A stretch of 64,000 nt of DNA from Apilactobacillus kunkeei (GCF_005930975.1 NZ_VBSE01000037.1:1-64000), one strand, 5' to 3'. Positions 54,272-63,562 are shown, numbered from the stretch's first letter. The notes: a model not told the origin generated them from the sequence alone. A program made the numbers and translations.

Positions 54272-55591
54272 ATGTTAGAACAATTTCAAAAGTATTTTAA
54301 CAAGCTTGGATATGACAAACAGACGCTGATTCAAGAGCGCGTCTATCCAATTATCAAGAACCATGATAGTGTATTAGGACTATCACCAACCGGATCCGGT
54401 AAAACAGTTGCATTTTTAATTCCAAGCATCGAAATTCTAGAACCTGAAGGTGGTTCACAATTACTAATCATCGAACCATCTCAAGAACTAGCAATTCAAA
54501 CTGCAAAGGTAGCTAGAAATTGGGCTAATTTGCGTGGAATGAAAGTGTTAGCTCTAACTGGTGGAGCCAACATTAAACGTCAAATGGAACGTTTGAAAAA
54601 ACATCCCGAAGTAATTGTTGGGACAGCAGGTAGAATAAAGAATTTAATCGATGATAAAAAATTAAAAACACATCTTTTTTCTACTATTATAATTGATGAG
54701 GCTGATGACTTATTACAAGGTGAGACTCTGACTACCGTTAGGGACATTGTTTCTTCTATGATGTCAGATGTTCAATTGGAATTCTTCTCAGCAACAGCCA
54801 CACCAATTCTAGAACAATTATCAGGTTGGTTTGGTAACCGTGAGATTAAAAAGGTCGACGTTCGAGAAGAAGACAAAACACAAGGACACGTTGAACATGG
54901 CTTGATGAATGTTTTACGAAAGAATAGAAATAAGATGTTGGCACGTTTACAACACGTTGCTGGTTTCAAAGCATTGGTTTTCTTCAATCAAACCGTTGAT
55001 TTGAATAAGACCTATAGTTTCTTCGTTCATAATCACTATCAAGGAGTGGCAAAGCTAACATCTGATCAAAATCAAACAAAGCGTCAAAAGGCCATGGATG
55101 ATTTCAGATTAGGGCGTATCAAGTTACTACTAACTACTGATGTTGCGGCGCGTGGTTTGGATATTGCTAAGCTACCGGCGGTTGTTAACTATGATTTACC
55201 TGATGAAGCCATCGACTATGTTCATCGTGTAGGGAGAACCGGTCGAATGGGTGAAGACGGCATGGTAATTAATTTCGGTGATGACCATGATTTAAGAGAC
55301 TTGAAGAACTTGTTATCCGATTATGACTTTAACTTTCAGCCAAGTTACTTCTACAAGAATAAGATTGTAAAGTCTGTTCCAAAGACTGCTGAAAAAGTTG
55401 TTGAAGTTGTTGAAAAAACAACCAATAACGACAAGCCATCTAAGGATGAATCAACCAAACCTCGTGTTAAGAAGGTTAAAAAACAAGTGGTTTCCAACCC
55501 AGCACCAAAAAAACGCGTCAAGAAAAATAAACACACCAAGAATAAAGGTATGCGTAACAAATGGCGTAAAAACAATAATAAGCATAATTAA
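54272..55591 (+). CDS. DEAD-box RNA helicase (CshB-like)
   Basis: 439-aa RNA helicase for mRNA turnover or ribosome assembly, often cold-related. Walker A SPTGSGKT (38-45), GG and TAGR motifs, IIDEADDLL (DEAD at 142-145), SATATP, and RecA2 motifs TTDVAARGLDIA and HRVGRTGRMG. The C-terminal 75 residues are a Lys/Arg-rich tail typical of RNA-binding extensions. Assignment to CshB rather than CshA rests on the short size and tail and is tentative. tRNA-Arg-CCU lies 51 nt downstream. Confidence 0.88.
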   Translation: MLEQFQKYFNKLGYDKQTLIQERVYPIIKNHDSVLGLSPTGSGKTVAFLIPSIEILEPEGGSQLLIIEPSQELAIQTAKVARNWANLRGMKVLALTGGANIKRQMERLKKHPEVIVGTAGRIKNLIDDKKLKTHLFSTIIIDEADDLLQGETLTTVRDIVSSMMSDVQLEFFSATATPILEQLSGWFGNREIKKVDVREEDKTQGHVEHGLMNVLRKNRNKMLARLQHVAGFKALVFFNQTVDLNKTYSFFVHNHYQGVAKLTSDQNQTKRQKAMDDFRLGRIKLLLTTDVAARGLDIAKLPAVVNYDLPDEAIDYVHRVGRTGRMGEDGMVINFGDDHDLRDLKNLLSDYDFNFQPSYFYKNKIVKSVPKTAEKVVEVVEKTTNNDKPSKDESTKPRVKKVKKQVVSNPAPKKRVKKNKHTKNKGMRNKWRKNNNKHN

Positions 55592-55642
55592 AGAGCTTTA
55601 CATTAATTTACTAAAATGCGACAATATTAATTGTCGTTTAAT

Positions 55643-55715
55643 GACTCCATAGCACAACTGGATAGGGCGACCGCCTCCTAAGCGGCTGATCTCGGTTCGA
55701 TTCCGAGTGGGGTCA
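55643..55715 (+). tRNA. tRNA-Arg (anticodon CCU)
   Basis: Acceptor stem GACTCCA (55643-55649) pairs with TGGGGTC (55708-55714, one G-U), discriminator A55715. The anticodon loop CTCCTAA gives CCU, which reads the rare codon AGG. T-arm CGGTTCGATTCCG. CCA is not encoded. Confidence 0.94.
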
Positions 55716-55716
55716 T

Positions 55717-55753
55717 AAAAAGCACTAGCATTTTAAATGTTAGTGCTTTTTTT
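55717..55753 (+). terminator. Terminator after tRNA-Arg-CCU
   Basis: 16-17 bp stem AAAAAGCACTAGCATTT / AAATGTTAGTGCTTTTT (one G-U) with a T-run. Confidence 0.92.
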
Positions 55754-55756
55754 ATA

Positions 55757-55810
55757 TTTACATAACTTTTACATGAAAATAACTTTAAATTTACAAACCA
55801 TCGATATACT
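55757..55810 (+). promoter_or_regulatory. Pho-box promoter of the first pstS
   Basis: TTTACA at 55757, 55768 and 55790, with a weaker ATAACT at 55779: four hexamers in exact 11-bp phase. The -10 TATACT (55805-55810) starts 9 nt after the last hexamer. This is the layout of PhoP/PhoB-activated promoters, which lack a normal -35. Confidence 0.8.
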
Positions 55811-55848
55811 AAGCTTGTAACATAAAATATTGGTTAGGAGATATTGAT

Positions 55849-56721
55849 ATGATTAAAATGAATAAGGTTCTATCAATTGCTTCAGTTGTTTTGGTTTCAG
55901 CTTCACTATTAGCTGCCTGTGGTAGTATAAGTGGTTCACAGGCTAGCGGGGATGTATCAGTTGTTGGTTCAACTGCTTTACAACCATTAGTGGAACAGGC
56001 AGCAAAGGATTATCAAAAAGATAATTCAGGTGTTAACATTTCTGTTCAAGGTGGTGGATCTGGAACAGGATTAAGCCAAGTTCAATCCAAGAGTGTTTCT
56101 ATTGGTAATTCTGACGTTTTTGCGGAAAAACAAAGTGGGATTGACGCTAGTAAGTTAAAAGATAACAAGGTTGCTGTAGTTGGTATGGCACCGGTTGTTA
56201 ACAAGGGTGTTGGAGTTAAGAATATTTCACTAGAAAATCTAAAAAAGATTTTTACTGGTAAGATTACCAACTGGAAAGAACTTGGGGGTAAAAACCAAAA
56301 GATTGATGTTATCAATCGTGTAAAGGGAAGTGGAACCAGAGCTACTTTTGAAAGTAACGTTTTGAATGGAGCTTCAGCTATCCAAACCCAAGAACAAGAT
56401 TCTAATGGTGCAGTTAAGAAAATTGTTTCATCAACTCCTGGAGCAATTAGTTACCTAGCATTCTCATTCATTGACAGTAGTCTTCAACCACTATCAATCG
56501 ACAATGTTGCACCAACAGACAAGAACGTAGAGACTAACGCTTGGAAGATTTGGTCATATGAACACATGTATACACCAAAAACCGCAGATAAAAACGCTAC
56601 TAAATTTATCAAGTACGTTGAATCTGGTAAAGTTCAAAAGACTTTAGTTAATAAGCTAGGTTACATCAGTATCTCAGACATGAAAGTAACCAAAGATAGT
56701 AATAACAAAATCGTAAAATAA
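55849..56721 (+). CDS. pstS: Phosphate-binding lipoprotein PstS (first copy)
   Basis: 290-aa periplasmic-type binding protein anchored by a lipobox (LLAACG, C24). The phosphate-binding loops are visible: VVGSTALQPLVEQAAKDY, GGGSGTGLSQV and RVKGSGTRATFE. ATG 55849 after TTAGGAG. It is followed by its own terminator and a second pstS that is clearly a tandem duplicate. Confidence 0.95.
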   Translation: MIKMNKVLSIASVVLVSASLLAACGSISGSQASGDVSVVGSTALQPLVEQAAKDYQKDNSGVNISVQGGGSGTGLSQVQSKSVSIGNSDVFAEKQSGIDASKLKDNKVAVVGMAPVVNKGVGVKNISLENLKKIFTGKITNWKELGGKNQKIDVINRVKGSGTRATFESNVLNGASAIQTQEQDSNGAVKKIVSSTPGAISYLAFSFIDSSLQPLSIDNVAPTDKNVETNAWKIWSYEHMYTPKTADKNATKFIKYVESGKVQKTLVNKLGYISISDMKVTKDSNNKIVK

Positions 56722-56730
56722 ACCAATTTT

Positions 56731-56764
56731 AAGAGATCAGTTTAATAAAACTGGTCTTTTTTTG
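56731..56764 (+). terminator. Terminator between the two pstS genes
   Basis: AAGAGATCAGTTT / AAACTGGTCTTTT stem (G-U pairs) with a T-run. It separates the first pstS from the rest of the island. Confidence 0.85.
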
Positions 56765-56779
56765 TACCCATTTCTAAAA

Positions 56780-56833
56780 TTTACATAAAATTTACAAAAA
56801 ATCTAAATTAGATTTACATTAAATCGTTATACT
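56780..56833 (+). promoter_or_regulatory. Pho-box promoter of the second pstS
   Basis: TTTACA at 56780, 56791 and 56813 with a weaker TCTAAA at 56802: again 11-bp phase with the third repeat degenerate. -10 TATACT (56828-56833) begins 9 nt after the last hexamer, the same geometry as the first pstS promoter. Confidence 0.8.
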
Positions 56834-56866
56834 TAGTTTTGTAAATTAAAAAAGGATGATTTTATT

Positions 56867-57733
56867 ATGATAAAAATTAAAAAGTTAGCGATTATGACAT
56901 CGGCAGTCTTATTCGCAGGGACAGTATTAACAGCGTGCGGAGTTAGCTCTGCGTCAAACGATAAAATTACAGCGGTTGGCTCAACAGCCTTACAACCTTT
57001 AGTAGAAGAGGCGGCTAACGATTATCAAAAGGAACACAAGAATCTATCAATTACGGTTCAAGGTGGTGGTTCCGGAACAGGTTTGAGTCAATTGCAATCT
57101 AGAGCAGTGACAATCGGTAATTCTGATGTGTTCGCTGAGAACCAAAAGGGAATTAAATCCAAAGACATCGTGGATCATCAAGTCGCGGTAGTTGGAATCA
57201 CCCCCGTCGTTAACAAGGGGGTCGGAATTAAAAATATTAGCATGAAGAATTTGCAAAAGATTTTCGAAGGCAAGATTACCAATTGGAAACAAGTTGGCGG
57301 TAAAAATATTCCAATCGAAGTCATTAACCGTGTGAAGGGTAGTGGTACCAGAAATACATTTGAAGCGAATGTAATGGATGGCCACAGTACCGTAAAGGCA
57401 CAGGAACAAGATTCAAATGGAACCGTTAGAAGAATCATTGCTACTACTCCTGGAGCAATCAGTTACCTATCATTCTCGTTTGTCGACAAGACCATTAAAT
57501 CACTATCAATTGATAACGTTAAACCTATAGATAAGAATGTAGAGACAAACGCTTGGAAGATTTGGTCATATGAACATATGTACACAGCCAAAAAGGTTAG
57601 TGATAACACTAAGAAGTTCTTGGCATACATGAATTCAGCAGAAGTGCAAAAAGGTTTAGTAAAGAAATTAGGTTACATTAGTATCAGTGATATGAAAGTT
57701 AAAAAGGATGCTAACAATAAAGTAATCAATTAA
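56867..57733 (+). CDS. pstS: Phosphate-binding lipoprotein PstS (second copy)
   Basis: 288-aa paralogue of the gene before it, colinear along its whole length. Lipobox VLTACG (C24); binding loops AVGSTALQPLVEEAANDY, GGGSGTGLSQL and RVKGSGTRNTFE are kept, so both copies should bind phosphate. ATG after AAAGGATG. 14 nt before pstC, so it is the copy co-expressed with the permease. Confidence 0.95.
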   Translation: MIKIKKLAIMTSAVLFAGTVLTACGVSSASNDKITAVGSTALQPLVEEAANDYQKEHKNLSITVQGGGSGTGLSQLQSRAVTIGNSDVFAENQKGIKSKDIVDHQVAVVGITPVVNKGVGIKNISMKNLQKIFEGKITNWKQVGGKNIPIEVINRVKGSGTRNTFEANVMDGHSTVKAQEQDSNGTVRRIIATTPGAISYLSFSFVDKTIKSLSIDNVKPIDKNVETNAWKIWSYEHMYTAKKVSDNTKKFLAYMNSAEVQKGLVKKLGYISISDMKVKKDANNKVIN

Positions 57734-57747
57734 TTGGAGGAAGACTC

Positions 57748-58662
57748 ATGGAAATTAATAAGAAAATATTAATGCCATCTAAGGAAACACGCCAAGAAAG
57801 ATTTGGTCGTACTTTAAGTTTCATTAGTATTTCAGCAATCGTCGTCTTGGTGGCTTTAATTTTATACTTCATCATCTCAAAAGGAATTTCTACCTTTACT
57901 GATAACCACGTTAACTTGTGGGATTTTATCAGTAGACAAGATTGGTCACCTTCAACAATCGGAAAAGATGGTAAACCTGAAGTAGGGGCACTACCAATGA
58001 TCGTGACATCATTTAGTGTTACTTTCTTATCTGCATTGCTTGCAACACCATTTGCAATTGCGGCTGGTATTTACATGACAGTAATTGGTCCTAAGAAGAG
58101 TCGTGGGTTCCTACAAACTGTTATCGAATTACTAGTTGGGATTCCTTCGGTAGTTTATGGTTTTATCGGATTAACCATCATTGTTCCAATCGTTAGAACT
58201 TTATTTGGTGGAACTGGTTTCGGGATTCTATCAGCAACATTAGTATTGTTCGTCATGGTTCTTCCAACCATCACATCACTAACTGTTGATAGTCTAAACG
58301 CCGTACCAAAGCACTTATCTGAAGCATCACTTGCTTTAGGTGCCACTCGTTGGCAAACAATCTACAAGGTTATTCTAAGATCAGCAACACCAGGTATCTT
58401 AACAGCCATCATCTTTGGAATGGCCAGAGCATTCGGTGAAGCATTAGCCGTACAAATGGTAATTGGTAATGCCATCCTAATGCCTAAGAACTTGATTACA
58501 CCATCATCAACATTAACAAGTCAATTAACTACCGGAATTGGTAACACTGTCATGGGAACTCTAGGCAACAATGCTTTATGGTCATTAGCCTTAGTGCTAC
58601 TTCTAATGTCACTATTCTTTAACATCTTGGTTAAGTTAATTGGAAAGAGAGGTAAGTTCTAA
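57748..58662 (+). CDS. pstC: Phosphate ABC transporter permease PstC
   Basis: 304-aa inner-membrane permease with about six helices. The EAA loop LSEASLALGATRWQTIYKVILRSATPGI (about residues 191-218) contacts PstB. RBS TTGGAGG. Forms the channel with PstA, which starts 2 nt after its stop. Confidence 0.96.
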   Translation: MEINKKILMPSKETRQERFGRTLSFISISAIVVLVALILYFIISKGISTFTDNHVNLWDFISRQDWSPSTIGKDGKPEVGALPMIVTSFSVTFLSALLATPFAIAAGIYMTVIGPKKSRGFLQTVIELLVGIPSVVYGFIGLTIIVPIVRTLFGGTGFGILSATLVLFVMVLPTITSLTVDSLNAVPKHLSEASLALGATRWQTIYKVILRSATPGILTAIIFGMARAFGEALAVQMVIGNAILMPKNLITPSSTLTSQLTTGIGNTVMGTLGNNALWSLALVLLLMSLFFNILVKLIGKRGKF

Positions 58663-58664
58663 TT

Positions 58665-59552
58665 ATGAATCCAAAAGTAGTTAATAAAATTGCGACCGGC
58701 GTGATTTACGGATTAGTAATTCTAGTTGTTGCAATTCTAGCAGCATTAATTGGTTACATCTTGGTAACCGGTGTGCCTCACATCTCATGGCACTTCTTAA
58801 CCAGCCCAGCACAATCATTCTTAGCTGGTGGGGGAATTAGAGATCAACTATTTAACTCAATCTACCTATTAGTTCTTACATTAATCATTTCATTTCCAAT
58901 TGCCTTAGGTGCCGGAATTTATCTAGCTGAATACGCTCCTAAGAACTGGTTTACTGAAATCATTAAGACAACCATTGAAGTATTAAGTTCACTTCCATCA
59001 GTTGTTGTGGGACTATTCTGTTACCTATTATTCGTTGTTCAAATGAGAATGGGATTCTCAATTCTATCAGGTGCGATTGCACTTACATTTTTCAACTTAC
59101 CTCTATTAACAAGAAACATTGAAACATCATTAGAATCAGTTTCATCACTACAAAGAGAAGCTGGACTATCACTTGGTTTATCACAATGGAAGACAATCAC
59201 TGGTATCATCCTACCAGCTGCAGTTCCTGGAATCATCACAGGGATTATCCTAAGTGCCGGTAGAGTATTCGGTGAAGCTGCCGCATTGATTTACACAGCT
59301 GGTCAAAGTGCTCCATTCGTGGATTACACTAACTGGAATATCTTCTCAGACACTAGTTTCTTGAATCCACTACGTCCTGCTGAAACGCTGGCCGTTCATA
59401 TTTGGAAGGTTAACTCAGAAGGAATCACTCCTGATGCTAATGCCATTTCAAGTGGTTCATCAGCCGTATTAATTATCGTAATTTTACTATTTAACATTTT
59501 CGCACACTGGATTGGAAACCGTTTGTACAAGAAAATGACCTCAAGCAAGTAA
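58665..59552 (+). CDS. pstA: Phosphate ABC transporter permease PstA
   Basis: 295-aa permease partner of PstC. Membrane helices and the EAA loop LQREAGLSLGLSQWKTITGIILPAAVPGI (about residues 162-190) are seen. RBS AGAGAGGTAAG lies inside pstC. Confidence 0.96.
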   Translation: MNPKVVNKIATGVIYGLVILVVAILAALIGYILVTGVPHISWHFLTSPAQSFLAGGGIRDQLFNSIYLLVLTLIISFPIALGAGIYLAEYAPKNWFTEIIKTTIEVLSSLPSVVVGLFCYLLFVVQMRMGFSILSGAIALTFFNLPLLTRNIETSLESVSSLQREAGLSLGLSQWKTITGIILPAAVPGIITGIILSAGRVFGEAAALIYTAGQSAPFVDYTNWNIFSDTSFLNPLRPAETLAVHIWKVNSEGITPDANAISSGSSAVLIIVILLFNIFAHWIGNRLYKKMTSSK

Positions 59553-59564
59553 GGAAGGTTTAAC

Positions 59565-60359
59565 ATGAAAAACTACAATTTAAATCAACAATATGTACGT
59601 GACTTCGCAGTCGAGAATGCAATTGAAGCTCACCATGTAAACGTTTCTTATGGTGAACACCAATCAATTTTTGACGTATCACTATCATTTCCTCGTTTTA
59701 AAGTTACTGCCATGATTGGTGCATCTGGATCAGGTAAGTCAACTTTTCTTCGTTCAATCAACAGAATGAACGATAACGTGGCAACTGTCGACGGCGATAT
59801 TATGTACCGTGATGTAAATATCAACGACGATAAGATTAATGTTTATGAATTAAGAAAACACATCGGAATGGTGTTCCAACGTCCGAACCCATTTGCTAAG
59901 TCAATTCGTGAAAATATCACGTTTGCACTTAAGAAGCATGGTATCAAGGACAAAAAGGAATTAGATGAACGTGTTGAAACCAGCCTAAAAGAGGCTGCCT
60001 TGTGGGATGAAGTAAAGGATAAACTAGATGAAAGTGCGCTATCACTATCAGGTGGTCAAGCTCAACGTTTATGTATCGCCCGTGCGATTGCTATGAAACC
60101 AGATGTCTTACTTCTTGATGAACCAGCATCAGCGCTGGATCCAATCTCGACTTCAAAAATTGAAGATACTTTAAATCGTTTGAAGGAAAAATACACAATC
60201 ATCATTGTTACTCATAACATGCAACAGGCTTCTAGAATGAGTGATTATACTGCATTCTTCCACCAAGGCCATTTAATTGAATTCAACAAAACTTCTCACA
60301 TCTTTACCAGACCAAAGATGCAAGCAACAGAAGACTATATTTCAGGAAACTTCGGGTAG
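59565..60359 (+). CDS. pstB: Phosphate ABC transporter ATPase PstB (first copy)
   Basis: 264-aa ATPase. Walker A GASGSGKST, Q-loop FQRPNPFAKSIREN, signature LSGGQAQRLCIARA, Walker B LLLDEPASALDP, H-loop VTHNMQQ. A 15-residue N-terminal extension precedes the domain. Two pstB genes in tandem are common in lactobacilli. RBS AAGGAAGG. Confidence 0.95.
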   Translation: MKNYNLNQQYVRDFAVENAIEAHHVNVSYGEHQSIFDVSLSFPRFKVTAMIGASGSGKSTFLRSINRMNDNVATVDGDIMYRDVNINDDKINVYELRKHIGMVFQRPNPFAKSIRENITFALKKHGIKDKKELDERVETSLKEAALWDEVKDKLDESALSLSGGQAQRLCIARAIAMKPDVLLLDEPASALDPISTSKIEDTLNRLKEKYTIIIVTHNMQQASRMSDYTAFFHQGHLIEFNKTSHIFTRPKMQATEDYISGNFG

Positions 60360-60368
60360 GTGAATTAC

Positions 60369-61124
60369 ATGACTTCTATTTTAAGAACAGAAAACGTTCA
60401 TTTATACTATGGTGAAAAAGAAGCATTACATGGTTTTGACATTGAGTTTGAACAAAACGAAATTACTGCTTTAATCGGGCCATCTGGTTGTGGTAAATCA
60501 ACATTTCTAAGATGTTTAAACCGTATGAATGATTTAAGAAATAACACAACCGTTACTGGTAGTTTCAAAATTGGTGATCGAGACATTTATGCACCAACTA
60601 CCGATATGACCGAATTAAGAAAAGAAATTGGGATGGTATTTCAACAACCAAACCCATTTCCATTCTCTGTGTATGACAACGTGGCATATGGATTAAGAAT
60701 TGCCGGTGTTAAAGATAAAAAAGTTTTAGATGAAGTAGTTGAAAAGAGTCTAAAGCAAGCTGCTGTTTGGGATGAAGTAAAGGATGATTTAAACAAGAAC
60801 GCATTATCATTTTCAGGTGGTCAACAACAAAGAATTTGTATCGCCAGAGTGTTGGCGGTAAAACCTAAGATTATTTTGATGGATGAACCTACCAGTGCGC
60901 TAGACCCAATCTCAAGTGCCAAGATTGAAGATACTCTGTTAGAATTAAAGAAAGATTTTACAATTATCATCGTTACACACAACATGCAACAAGCATCAAG
61001 AATTGCTGACAAGACAGCATTCATGCTAAATGGGGATTTAATTGAATACAACAAGACTTCTAAGATGTTCTTAAATCCTGACAAGCAACAAACTAGTGAC
61101 TACTTAAATGGAGAATTCGGATAG
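60369..61124 (+). CDS. pstB: Phosphate ABC transporter ATPase PstB (second copy)
   Basis: 251-aa ATPase. Walker [24 protein letters not shown], signature [14 protein letters not shown], Walker [14 protein letters not shown]-loop [10 protein letters not shown] 60369 is preferred to GTG 60360 since GGGTAGGTGA then serves as RBS. It could form a heterodimer with the first copy. Confidence 0.95.
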   Translation: MTSILRTENVHLYYGEKEALHGFDIEFEQNEITALIGPSGCGKSTFLRCLNRMNDLRNNTTVTGSFKIGDRDIYAPTTDMTELRKEIGMVFQQPNPFPFSVYDNVAYGLRIAGVKDKKVLDEVVEKSLKQAAVWDEVKDDLNKNALSFSGGQQQRICIARVLAVKPKIILMDEPTSALDPISSAKIEDTLLELKKDFTIIIVTHNMQQASRIADKTAFMLNGDLIEYNKTSKMFLNPDKQQTSDYLNGEFG

Positions 61125-61135
61125 GAGAGCTGATT

Positions 61136-61843
61136 ATGAGTCAAACATTTAACGACAAACTAAAAGTACTACAAAAGACCTACATGAAGATGGGAATTAA
61201 TGTTTCTGATCAAATTTACCAATCAATCAAGGCCTTCACTGAAAACGACCAAAAACTAGCTACCGAAATTGTTAATCGTGATAGCAAGGTTAATGACGAA
61301 GAAGTGGACCTAGAAAAAGAAGCACTAAACTTAATTGCATTAAGACAACCAGTTGCGTCTAACTTCCGTTCAATCATCACTTTATTAAAGGCTAGTTCTG
61401 ACTTGGAACGAATTGGGGATCACGCATCATCAATCGCCAGAGAAACTCTTCGTATCAACACAGAAAGTCGTATTCCAGAAGTCAACGAAGCTATTAATCA
61501 AATGGCATTAAAGATTAGGGGAATGCTAGAATCATCATTAGATGCTTATGTTCATTCTGATCAAGAAGCTGCAAAGCTAGTTGCACAAGAAGATATTTTA
61601 ATTGATAAGAAGTTTGTTTTAGCTAAAAACTTAATCGTTTCTGAAATGGAAAAGAATAGTGATAAAATTGAACTAGCAACTATCTATTTAATGGTAGTTC
61701 GTTACCTAGAACGTATTGGGGATCATATCGTTAACTTATCAGAATGGATTGTATATAATGCTACTGGTAAGATAGTCGAATTAAATCCTGGTAAGATTGA
61801 GCCAGAATTGATTGCCAAGGAACTAAAAAGCAATCCAAAATAG
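61136..61843 (+). CDS. phoU: PhoU, phosphate uptake regulator
   Basis: 235-aa all-helical protein of two three-helix repeats. The metal-binding E/DxxxD-type motifs are seen as SDLERIGDHASSIAR and RYLERIGDHIVNLSEW. It signals PstSCAB status and restrains uptake. RBS ATAGGAGAG. 15 nt before the response regulator. Confidence 0.95.
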   Translation: MSQTFNDKLKVLQKTYMKMGINVSDQIYQSIKAFTENDQKLATEIVNRDSKVNDEEVDLEKEALNLIALRQPVASNFRSIITLLKASSDLERIGDHASSIARETLRINTESRIPEVNEAINQMALKIRGMLESSLDAYVHSDQEAAKLVAQEDILIDKKFVLAKNLIVSEMEKNSDKIELATIYLMVVRYLERIGDHIVNLSEWIVYNATGKIVELNPGKIEPELIAKELKSNPK

Positions 61844-61858
61844 GGAGGTTTAGATGGG

Positions 61859-62566
61859 ATGCAAAGTCTGTTGTTAGTAACAAAACAATTAAGATTAGCC
61901 GCTGATGTAAGTCAATTAGCGTTGCAAGATGAATATTTCGTTAATAGCGTTAGTGATGACGAAGATATCGAAATTATGGCTAAAAAAGATAACGTTTTTG
62001 CTGTTATTATTGATTTATCAATCTTTGATGACTTTAATCACGTCAAAACGTTGATTGAACAAGTTACTAAGACATTCTCAGGCCCTATTGTTACTTTTGA
62101 TGACCATTATGATGATCAAAAAGAAAGAGATTGTTTTGAATTAGGGGTTAATGATTACTTCAGTGATTACGTTGATGCCCAAAGAATCATGTTAAGAACA
62201 CTAAAGCGTGTCAAAATTTATGATGAGATGTTAGAGAATACCGATAAAGCTAAACGTAAAGAGCATTTTAAGGACTTTGAGATTAGTTTGAAGCATTTCC
62301 AAGTAAAGTATAAGGGAGAGGTTTTAAACTTTACACCGAAGGAATTTAACATCTTTTATTATCTAATCAGACACCATGACCAGGTATTAAGTCGTGAACA
62401 AATATTTAATGGTGTCTGGCGTGAAGATCGAGACGATGGAGATTCATTTATATCTTCTCGTATTGTTGATATGCACGTTAGTCATGTTAGAGATAAGCTT
62501 AAAGACTTACCCGAAAATGACGTTGAAATTAAAACGGTCCGTGGATTCGGATATGTACTACAATAA
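61859..62566 (+). CDS. OmpR/PhoB-type response regulator with atypical receiver
   Basis: 235-aa protein. The C-terminal winged helix (about residues 140-235) is normal, with FTPKEFNIFYYLIRHHDQVLSREQIF and VHSHVRDKL-type recognition helix VDMHVSHVRDKL, and ends in TVRGFGYVL. The receiver keeps an Asp (D52 in VIIDLSIF), but the N-terminal acidic pair is VTKQ and the switch Lys is absent (NDYFSDYVD). No histidine kinase gene follows. Location in the pst island suggests it controls the Pho boxes, perhaps without phosphorylation. ATG 61859 after GGGAGG. Confidence 0.85.
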   Translation: MQSLLLVTKQLRLAADVSQLALQDEYFVNSVSDDEDIEIMAKKDNVFAVIIDLSIFDDFNHVKTLIEQVTKTFSGPIVTFDDHYDDQKERDCFELGVNDYFSDYVDAQRIMLRTLKRVKIYDEMLENTDKAKRKEHFKDFEISLKHFQVKYKGEVLNFTPKEFNIFYYLIRHHDQVLSREQIFNGVWREDRDDGDSFISSRIVDMHVSHVRDKLKDLPENDVEIKTVRGFGYVLQ

Positions 62567-62604
62567 AAAAATCCCGCTTGGAATTTCCAAGCGGGATTTT
62601 TTTT
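62565..62604. terminator. Terminator after the phosphate island
   Basis: Very strong stem AAAAATCCCGCTTGGA / TCCAAGCGGGATTTTT with a 4-nt loop and a T-run; symmetric enough to serve the convergent sugar transporter gene too. Confidence 0.93.
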
Positions 62605-62613
62605 TAGGTTTTA

Positions 62614-63498
62614 TTAGTTTAAGAATGCAGTAACTGCAGCTGCTAGAATAATGATTACTAAACCGATTATTGTAACAACCATTTCTTTTTTAGTCTTGTG
62701 TTGGTGTAGGAAGTAGATACTAGTTAAAGTAGCTAACACAACAGATGTTTGTGATAACACGAAACCAGTAGCTAAACCATTCATTTTAGGTTCTGCGGAG
62801 ATTAGGTAAGTTAAAGCGGCAAATCCGAAGAAGAAACCTGAAATGATTTGTAGATAGGAAGTCTTACTAGCAAATACATTGTTGTTCTTAACGTGGAACA
62901 AGCAGTATACAACAGCAACTAAGAACATTCCAAGAGCTTGAGGGAAGAACGCATGCATACCATCTAAGTGACTTGATGCTTGTGGTGCTGCTGAGTAACC
63001 CCAGTAACCAATAACACCGATAACCAAAAGACCAATTGCTTTCTTTAAGTCAGCTGAACTTTTAGTATCTTTGTTTTCTTGCCAAGCAGTCATAGTAGCA
63101 CCAATAATAATTACTAATAAAGCAATGAAACCAATGATACGGTGTGTTTCTGAGTGCCAGTTACCTAATGCGAATACACCCCATAGGGCAGTTACAATTA
63201 ATTGTAACGCAGTGGTGATAGGCATTACTCTTGAAGATCCAACTAATTCAAATGCCTTAAATGACATAATTTGACCAAAGGCCCAACCAGCACCGGAAAG
63301 TAATGCTAATACAAAATCCATACCTGTCGGAATTGAATTACCTGAGATTAAAAGAAAAATAGCGGCGAAAATAAGTGTTCCCAAAGTGGAACCATAAATT
63401 TGGTTAGTAGGTTTGCCTCCAAATAATGAAGCAATAGTAGGGTATAGACCCCAACCTAAAACTGGACCTAGTCCAATTAATAAAGCAACAGCGTTCAA
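62614..63498 (-). CDS. GRP-family sugar uptake protein (GlcU/RbsU type)
   Basis: 294-aa membrane protein with ten hydrophobic helices, the size and pattern of the glucose/ribose porter (GRP) family: GLGPVLGWGLYPTIASLFGGKPTNQIYG at the N-terminus and GWAFGQIMSFKAFELVGSSRVMPITTALQL in the middle. Glucose (GlcU) and ribose (RbsU) members cannot be told apart here. TTG start at 63498 after AAGGAGG. Divergent from gntP. Confidence 0.88.
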   Translation of the reverse strand: MNAVALLIGLGPVLGWGLYPTIASLFGGKPTNQIYGSTLGTLIFAAIFLLISGNSIPTGMDFVLALLSGAGWAFGQIMSFKAFELVGSSRVMPITTALQLIVTALWGVFALGNWHSETHRIIGFIALLVIIIGATMTAWQENKDTKSSADLKKAIGLLVIGVIGYWGYSAAPQASSHLDGMHAFFPQALGMFLVAVVYCLFHVKNNNVFASKTSYLQIISGFFFGFAALTYLISAEPKMNGLATGFVLSQTSVVLATLTSIYFLHQHKTKKEMVVTIIGLVIIILAAAVTAFLN

Positions 63499-63535
63499 AG
63501 CGTGTCCTCCTTATCATTATATATTATTTCTATAA

Positions 63536-63562
63536 TTAACAATTTACCACAAGTGTTGTTAA
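63536..63562. promoter_or_regulatory. Inverted repeat upstream of the sugar transporter
   Basis: TTAACAA (63536-63542) and TTGTTAA (63556-63562) flank a centre that contains CACAAGTG, itself nearly palindromic. It could be an operator in the divergent region. The same strand region also holds a TATAAT-like -10 for the minus-strand gene. Confidence 0.4.

Noticed and set aside
55849-57733. The two pstS genes as one gene broken by a frameshift
   Set aside because: Each has its own promoter, ribosome binding site, lipobox and full-length binding domain.
62394-62633. Frame at the end of the response regulator gene running through the terminator
   Set aside because: It overlaps a conserved winged-helix domain and crosses a strong terminator.
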